DNA from: Streptomyces sp. WAC08241
GTDB taxonomy: Bacteria > Actinomycetota > Actinomycetes > Streptomycetales > Streptomycetaceae
Assembly (NCBI GenBank): GCA_007858575.1
Contig: CP042279.1
Span: 2,542,001-2,606,000 of the forward strand
Reading direction: 5' to 3'
DNA length: 64,000 nt
Part shown: positions 58,066 through 64,000 of the stretch, one piece after another
Layout of the letters: the number at the start of each line of letters is the position of its first letter
How positions within the stretch are numbered: position 1 is the first letter of the stretch
Notes under the pieces: model-generated
The model's input: only the letters and a program-made list of their open reading frames with translations
The model's database searches: none
Told to the model about the DNA's origin: nothing
Position numbers and translations under genes: made by a program

Positions 58066-61000
58066 TGGGGAGCTGTCCCACGGGTCGTCCCCGCGCCCGC
58101 AGGGGTTGCCCCTGGGCATCGATACGGCCTCGTCCGAGGTGGACGTCGTCCCCGTGCCCGCGGGGTTGCTCGCCGCTCATGGTCAGGACGGACACCCAGA
58201 CCGCTTCGTCCCCGTACCCGCGGGGTTGCTCCGCTTGGCGGCACCTGACCGCCGTCGCCCGCGCGTCGTCCCCGCGCCCGCAGGGGTTGTTCGTAGGGCA
58301 CACCGTGGAAGATCATCCGGAGCATGTCGTCCCCGCGCTCGCGGGGTTGCTCCAGGAAGGTCGTCGCGGTGACCGCGAGGGCGACGTCGTCCCCGCGCCC
58401 GCGGGGGTTGCTCCCGGCCTGCCCCAGCGCCGACTCCCCCGACCGTGTCGTCCCGCGCCCGCGGGGGTTGCTCGGGCATCGCCGCAGGTGAATACGCCTA
58501 CGGCGCGTCGTCCCCGCGCCCGCGGGGTTGCTCCGTGGTCGTCGAGCCGGCCATGAAGCTGATGCGGCCATCCCCGCGCCTGCGGGGGTTGCTCGGACTT
58601 CACCTGCGAGGCCGTGGGCCTCGGGGGCCGTCCCCGCGCCTGCGGGGTTGCTCCCGCACGGACCTGAAGGGGCTGTGCGACTACCTGTCGTCCCCACGCC
58701 TGCGGGGATTGCTCGGCAGCAGGAGGGAGCACGGCCCCAAGAGCAGGGTCGTCCCCGCGCCTGTAGGGGTTGCTCGACCGCTTGGGCGCCTCCGCCCGGC
58801 TCGATCAGGTCGTACCCGCGCCTGCGGGGTTGCTCAGCCTTGCGCAGGGCGGCGCTGACGGCCTGGTGGTCGTCCCCGTGCCTGCGGGGTTGCTCGCCGC
58901 GGGTGACCGGGGCGCTCGTGTGGTGCTCGTCGTCCCCGCGCCCGCAGGGGTTGCTCAACCACCGCCCCCAGCCCTCACCTACCCGGCGTCGTCCGCCCCG
59001 CGGGGTTGTCCGAGCGCGACCGCGAGGTGCTGACCGAGCCACAGTTCGTCCCCGCGCCTGCGGGGTTGCTCGCGGCGCCCGCTGGTCGAGCAGGACCGCG
59101 ACATGTTGTCCTCACGTCCGCGGGGGTTGCTCCGGCACGTCGACGGACACTTCCGAGGGCCGGGGTCGTCACCGCGCTCGCGGGGGGCGAGCTTGTCGAC
59201 TATGGGGCCCGCGACGTCGCCCCTGCGCCTGCGGGGGTTGCTCGCACTACCGCGTCGGCCCGTCCCGGGACTGGGGGTCGTTCCCGCGTCCGCAGGAGTT
59301 GCTCCATCTAGGTCAAGGTTCTCGGCCGGGCGGTCTCGTCGTCCCCGCGCCCGCGAGTTGCTCGACGAGGACGGACCGAGAGATCCTGTCGTCCCCGCGC
59401 TCGCGGGAGTTGCTCCACCCCGGCGTCCAGCAGTACGCCGGCTCGCGTCGTCCCGCGCCCGCGGGGGTTGCTCAGCCATGGTGGGAACCACGATCTGCCG
59501 GACCGCGTCGTCCCCGCGCCTGCGGGGGTTGCTCGGCACAGCTCGCCGGTGAGATGCGGGACCTGGTGTCGTCCCCGCGCCCGCAGGGGTTGCTCCGCGG
59601 CGGCCATCTTCAGCGCCCCGACGCCCAGGTCGTTCCCGCTCCCGCGGGGTTGCGCCGAGACGGTCAGCGCGGCCGGGCGGATGACGGGGTCGCCTCCGCC
59701 TCTGCGGGAGTTGCTCCATCTGAGCTGGCGAGATCGGCACCTACGAGGGCCGTCCCTCCCCCGCAGGGGTTGCTCGGTGCCGTCACGGGTCTCCGGCGGC
59801 CCTTCGACGTCGTCCCCGCGCCCGCGGGGATTGCTCCCACCGTGAGTCGTCCCTGCGCTCGCGGGGTTGCTCCCGGCCGCATTCCTCACCGCCGGCCGCG
59901 CGCTGTCGTCCCCGCGCTCGCGGGGTTGCTCGGCGTGCACCTTTACCCGTAACGCGGCTCCCACGTCGTCCCTGCGCCCGCGGGGTTGCTCTCCGGCTTT
60001 CAGGACGTGCCGCTGCCGCTCGGAGTCGTCCCCGCGTCCGCAGGGGTCCCAGGTACAGCGGCGGCGCTCGCCGCGATCCCTTGTCGTCTCCGCGCCTGCG
60101 GGGTTGCTCCTCCGGCATGGCCAGGCCGGGCGGATCGTCGTCATCCCGCGCCCGCGGGAGTTGTCCTCGGAGTGTTCGGCAGGTGTGGGTCAGGCGGTCG
60201 GTCGTCCCGCGCCCGCGGGGTTGCTCGTGCGTGCCATACTCCTGCACGATCGCGGGCACGTCGTCCCGCGCCCGCGGGGGTTGCTCGGCGGGTATGCCCG
60301 ACTGGTACATCAGCGTCCGGTCGTTCCCGCGCCCGCGGCGGTTGCTCGGCCGCGCGGAAGGACTACCCGTCGACCCTGACGTCGTTCTCGTGCCCGCGGG
60401 GTTGCTCCTGGCCGAGCGCACCGGGGCCGAGTCCGTCACCGTCGTCCCCGCGCCCGCAGGGGTTGCTCCATGACGCTGAACCACTTCGCGGACGTCTCTT
60501 GTCGTCCCGCGCCGCGGGGGTTGGTCCCACTGGGGGCGTGAGCTCTCACGTCGGAGGCGTCGTCCCCGTGCCCGCGGGGTTGCTCGACCTCCGCGCGGGA
60601 GCGCCGTGGCACCGTGGTGTCGTCCCCGTGCCCGCGAGGGTTGTCCGCCGTTCAGGCGCAGCAGCCGGATGGCGTGTCCGTCGTCCCTGCGCCCGCCGGG
60701 GTTGCTCCGCGCCAACCGTCGCCGAGCTGACCGCTGGCGCGTCGTCTCCGCGCCCGCAGGTGTTGCTCCGCCGCGCATGAGCGCGCCCAGCGGGTCTTCG
60801 CGTCGTCCCCGTGCGCGGAGGCTGCTCGCCCGTGTCAGCCGTCCGGGTCGAGACCTGGAGGCCATCCCCGCACTCGCGGGGTTGCTCGGTCGAAGGAATC
60901 CTCCCGTTCCACGCCTACGTGTCGTCCCCGCGTCCGCAGGGATTGCTCGACCCACCTCGCCGCCTGCGCAGCCGTCTGGTTGTCGTCCCGCGCCCGCGGG

Positions 61001-61429
61001 GTTGCTCGAGCGCCACGAGCACCGCGTACGGCATCAACCGGTCGTCCCCGCACACGCGGGGATCGCTCCACCGTCTACCACGTCGACAAGATCCCCGTGA
61101 CGTTGTCCCCGCGCCTGCGGGGTCGTCCACACTTGGCGGCCGGGAGGCTCGCGCGGGTGTCGTCGTCCGCAGGGGTTGTTCCTTCGAAGGCCGGCCGACG
61201 CCGTAGTAGTACAGATCATCCTCGCGTCCGCGGGGTTGCTCCACCCTCGTCGTCACCAAGTCCCGTGCCCGCATGTCGTCCCCGCGCCTGCAGGGGTTGA
61301 TCGGCCCTGAACGCCCTGGAGGGCCTCAACCTCGCGTCGTCCCTGCGACTGCGGGGTTGCTCCACGGGCAGCGCCCGGTCGTCCTGTTCGTGCTCGTCGT
61401 CCCCGCGTCTGCGGGGTGTTTCGGCCAGC

Positions 61430-61700
61430 CTGATCGCCTTCCTCCATCTCACCGCGTCCTCCCTGCCGAAGCAGGAGTGTTCGGATCGTCTGGTTGATCC
61501 GGTTCTGGAGCGGGATATCTTCCCCGTCAGCACGGGGTGCTCCGTAGCGAAGGCCGCCGCGCGAGCTGCATCTCGTCCTCATCGCCGGCGCGGGTGTTCC
61601 GTGGCCGTACGGCCACGCCAAGAACGTGAGGTTGTCCTCCCCGCTGACGTGGGGCTGCTCCTGGCCGAACGGACCGTCGGCCTGCACCCTGAGGTCGCCC
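61430..61700 (+). repeat. Diverged CRISPR block, copy D
   Basis: Spacers S0-S4 again in the same order (CGGCCAGCCTGATCGCCT..., CGGATCGTCTGGTTGATC..., GTAGCGAAGGCCGCCGCG..., GTGGCCGTACGGCCACGC..., GGCCGAACGGACCGTCGG...), differing from copy B by a few percent of positions. Repeats are of the same diverged type (CCTGCCGAAGCAGGAGTG, CCCGTCAGCACGGGGTGC). Confidence 0.8.
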
Positions 61701-62123
61701 CGCGTCCGCGGGGTTGCTCGCGGTCGGCGGCGAGCGGGGCGGCCATCACGCAGTCGTCCCCGCGCCTGCGGGGTTGCTCCTCGGGGCGGCGCCGTCCGCG
61801 TCGACCCGGGTGTCGTCCCCGCGCCCGCGGGGGTTGCTCCCCGGGTACGGGCGAGCCTGCCCGACCGACTGAGTCGTCCCCGCGCCCGCGGGGTTGTCCG
61901 ATCAAGACCTACAGTCGGTCGCCCGTCATCTGGTCGTCCCTACGCCCGCAGGGGTTGCTCGTCGACGATGCTCCGGGCGATCCTCGACGCGCTGTCGTCC
62001 CCTCGTCCGCGAGGGTTGCTCGCCGCGCCGGCTCGGGTACGTCCTGGAGCAGCTCGTCGTCCCCGCGTTCGCGGGGTTGCTCCAGGCCCAGGGGCAGTCG
62101 ATCAGGAGGTCGTCGCCTTCCCG

Positions 62124-62206
62124 TGTCCGGTCTCCGTGAGGGTGGCGAGTGTCCCGCTGCTCCTGACGAATTGGCTGGAGCCATGCCGTTACGGCTGGCC
62201 GTGCCG
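62124..62206 (+). repeat. Left terminal inverted repeat of the cassette
   Basis: Pairs with 62738-62820 in inverted orientation. The first 16 bases (TGTCCGGTCTCCGTGA) are identical, the whole ~83 bp are about four-fifths identical by eye. Ends just before the ATG of the enclosed gene. Confidence 0.78.
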
Positions 62207-62221
62207 GTCGTTGAGGTCGTT

Positions 62222-62756
62222 ATGGCTATGCGTGAAGGTTCTTCCCGGTCCTGCGTGATGTGCAGTGCCGGTCTTCTCGGCGGTACGGCGTATCTGGTCG
62301 AAGGTCACCGGGGACGGGGCGCCGGATCCCGGCTCGCTTCCTGATCTGCGCGGCGTGCTACGAGCGGGGGTGTCCGGACCCGGACACGGGCCTGACTCAT
62401 GGCGGCCTCCACTCGGCGAACCGAGTCCGCCGAGTGGTGGGCCCTGGCAGGCCGGGCGCGGCCCTTCCACCTCAGGCGTGCGTCGCCGGATGCGGCCTGG
62501 TGGTGGTGCGCGGGGCGGAGGCGCTGATGCGGGGAGTGACCTGCTCGCGGGCCTGCCGGACATCCCTCACGCGCAAACGTAACGGGGGCGCGGGTCGGGC
62601 CGTTCCTGCGGCGCCTGCGGCGAGACCGTTACGGCTGGGCGTGCAGATTCTGGGTACTGCGATGCCCGGTGCCGCCAGAAGGCCTACCGCCGACGGCAGA
62701 CCGGCCAAGCGCGAGACCCGACCGACAGACCAAACAACCCGCACGGACAGCCGTAA
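62222..62756 (+). CDS. Cysteine-rich multi-zinc-ribbon protein carried in the array cassette
   Basis: About 178 residues, start ATG 62222-62224 (MAMREGSSRSCVMCS; a second ATG is at 62228), stop TAA 62754-62756. Three or four frame changes are bridged. Cysteine pairs occur throughout: SCVMCSAG, LICAACYERGCPDPDTGL, ACVAGCGLVVVRG with GVTCSRACRTSLTRKRN, and RSCGACGETVTAG with YCDARCRQKAYRRRQTG. The last two have the C-x2-3-C...C-x3-C form of treble-clef or HNH-associated zinc ribbons, followed by basic segments. It probably binds nucleic acid. It is the only gene between the inverted repeats. No homology to Cas or anti-CRISPR proteins that I recognise. Confidence 0.7.
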
Positions 62757-62820
62757 CGACACGGCCCAGTCGATTCATCAGGATCAGCGGGACGTCCGCC
62801 ACCGTCACGGAGACCGGACA
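62738..62820 (-). repeat. Right terminal inverted repeat of the cassette
   Basis: Inverted counterpart of 62124-62206. It includes the last six codons and stop of the zinc-ribbon gene. Followed at once by a CRISPR repeat. Confidence 0.78.
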
Positions 62821-64000
62821 TCCCCGCGCCCACAGGGGTTGCTCCCTCGACGTGTCCTCGGCATCCCCCATCACCCCGTCGTCCTCGCGCCCGCGGGGTT
62901 ACTCCCTCGACCGGCTCGCCTGTGGGCTGACCGTTCAGTCGTCCCCGCGCCCGCGAGGGTTGCCTCCGCAGGCCTTGGTACCCGGAGCCGAGGCCGCGTC
63001 GTCCTCGCGCCTGCAAGGAGTTGCTCCCACATACGGATATCCGTATGTGACGGCCCCGCGCCTGCGGGGTTGCTCGGCGGGCTTACTCCTCACCCTGGAC
63101 GGTCTCCTGTCGTCCTGCGCCCGCGGGGTTGTCCGATCGGCGGAAGCTCCGCCCGCCCCTGCTGCTGTCGTCCCCGCGCCTGCGGGGGTTGCTCCCTACG
63201 GAGGGACGGACGGGTCCTTGGTGGTTCTTCGTGCCCGCGCCCGTAGGTTGTGCTCGCTGCGCGAGGCCGAGCTCGCCGGATACGACGGGTCGCCTCCGTC
63301 CGCAGGGTTACGTCGTCCCCGCGCCTGCGGGGTTGCTCCTTGTGATCGAGTGGGTCTACACCAAGGGCATGTCGTCCCCGCGCCCGCGGGGTTGCTCCTC
63401 GCCCGCCTCGCCCACGCCATCCACCTCGTCGTCGTCCCCGCGCTCGCGGGGGTTGCTCCCAGGACTCCGACATCGCACGGGCAATCATGGCGTCGTCCCC
63501 GCGCCTGCGGGGTTGCTCGCCGCGGTGGTCGGCACGCTCCTCGGGTTGCCCGTCGTCCCCGCGCTCGCGGAGGTTGCTCGGCGTGGCTCATCTTGAGCGC
63601 GCCGACGCTCAGGTCGTCCCCGCGCTCGCGGGGTTGTCCGGTCACGGCGGCGGAATTGCCCGCCGTGGTGCCGTCGTCACCGCGCCCGCGGGGTTGCTCG
63701 TTGGCTACTCTGACGGCATGACGAGCCGATCGGTCGTCCCCGCGCCTGCGGGGGTTGCTCGCGCCTGACGGTGGTGGCCACGTCGGTACCGGAGTTGTCC
63801 CGCACCCGCGGGTGTTGCTCGGAGACCGTGAGGAAACCCGCACGGCCGCACTTGTCGTCCTCGCGCCCGCGGGTGTTGCTCGGGCAACCACGTCACCCGC
63901 GTGGGCCAGGCCCTGTCGTCCCCGTGCCCACGGGGTTGCTCCTCGGCAGTAACAAGCGGCACCCGACCGTCGGCGTCGTTCCCGCGCCCGCAGGGGTTAC
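62821..64000 (+). CRISPR. CRISPR array 2, last visible segment (about 19 units, runs off the right edge)
   Basis: Array continues with the same repeat family and 61-bp period to the end of the window, where the last bases (GTCGTTCCCGCGCCCGCAGG) are a repeat. Repeats here are no more degenerate than in the middle, so the array end is not near. Contains relatives of spacers seen earlier (near 63030, 63580 and 63881). Confidence 0.95.

Larger units (their letters stand above)
53412..62112 (+). CRISPR. CRISPR array 2, main segment (about 140 units)
   Basis: Continuous 61-bp-period repeats of the same family as the first segment. The second stem half varies between GCGGGG and GCGGGGG and the first between TCCC and TCCCC, most likely sequencing error. 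Real point variants (GCAGGGG, GCTCGCGG, CCTGCGG) change from unit to unit. Four blocks with strongly diverged repeats are annotated separately. No stretch in this segment encodes a protein; long open frames here arise from the repeated G/C-rich unit. Unit number is length divided by 61, not a direct count. Confidence 0.95.
62124..62820 (+). mobile_element. ~0.7-kb cassette with ~80-bp terminal inverted repeats inside the CRISPR array
   Basis: Bounded by TGTCCGGTCTCCGTGAGGGT at the left and the reverse complement of TGTCCGGTCTCCGTGACGGT at the right. Similarity continues inward for about 80 bp (both contain GTCCCGCTG.TCCTGA.GAAT and CGTTACGGCTG). It replaces about 11 repeat-spacer units' worth of sequence, and the array resumes directly at its right end with TCCCCGCGCCCACAGGGG, that is, within a repeat lacking its first four bases (GTCG). 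The left boundary follows GTCGTCGCC, also repeat-like. One gene is enclosed, no transposase. It looks like a non-autonomous mobile cassette inserted into a CRISPR repeat. Confidence 0.75.

Noticed and set aside
50600-62100. Many long open frames in all six frames, with repeating 'VVPAPAGLL', 'SSPRPRGCS' or 'RARGVA' units
   Set aside because: These are translations of the CRISPR repeat every 61 bp. The period is not a multiple of three, so the frames cycle. Not proteins.

Overview
The window is high-GC actinobacterial DNA, almost certainly from a Streptomyces or close relative. Evidence for this is the strong G/C third-position bias, ATGA/GTGA-coupled operons, and families typical of the genus: SpoIIE phosphatase plus STAS pair, DUF5133, Scr1/DUF397 pair, DUF574 methyltransferase and DUF5655. 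Many genes need one or more frame changes, mostly at runs of four or more G or C. I read this as uncorrected homopolymer error, not mass pseudogenisation. Gene limits therefore come from joining frames, and many are approximate.

Layout. 1-5.3 kb: a tightly coupled minus-strand operon of TauD-type dioxygenase, aspartate decarboxylase (PanD), a DUF6002-like enzyme, an acyltransferase, a Rossmann oxidoreductase, a small protein and a methyltransferase that runs off the left edge. It looks like a small-molecule pathway built on beta-alanine. 5.9-8.6 kb: signalling genes (GAF, PP2C phosphatase, STAS, VOC remnant). 9-15.8 kb: an amino-acid permease, a coupled four-glycosyltransferase operon led by a DUF5133 gene, and an AraC regulator. 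16-26 kb: large catalase with GATase-like tail, isochorismatase-like hydrolase, CtaG-like and DUF2243 membrane proteins, DUF2231-Rieske protein, an APC permease and several gene remnants. 26.3-34 kb: a truncated pirin gene abuts a tyrosine integrase, an excisionase-like protein and small regulators, probably the end of an integrative element. 34-41.9 kb: assorted accessory genes (reductase, MarR/hemerythrin pair, PIN pair, a small inverted-repeat element, and head-truncated pdxH, moeA and TOBE genes).

41.9-64 kb: a type I-E CRISPR-Cas locus. The order is casA-casB-casC-casD-casE, a short array of eight repeats, cas3, then a very long second array that fills the last 13.4 kb and runs off the right edge. 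At a period near 61 bp that is roughly 200 repeat units, an estimate from length and not a count. cas1 and cas2 are not in the window. The long array is structurally unusual. It contains a second diverged copy of the cas3 3' end with its first repeat, a block of up to five spacers with diverged repeats that recurs four times, families of near-identical spacers, and a ~0.7 kb cassette bounded by ~80 bp inverted repeats that carries one cysteine-rich zinc-ribbon gene. That cassette is the most likely undescribed element here.
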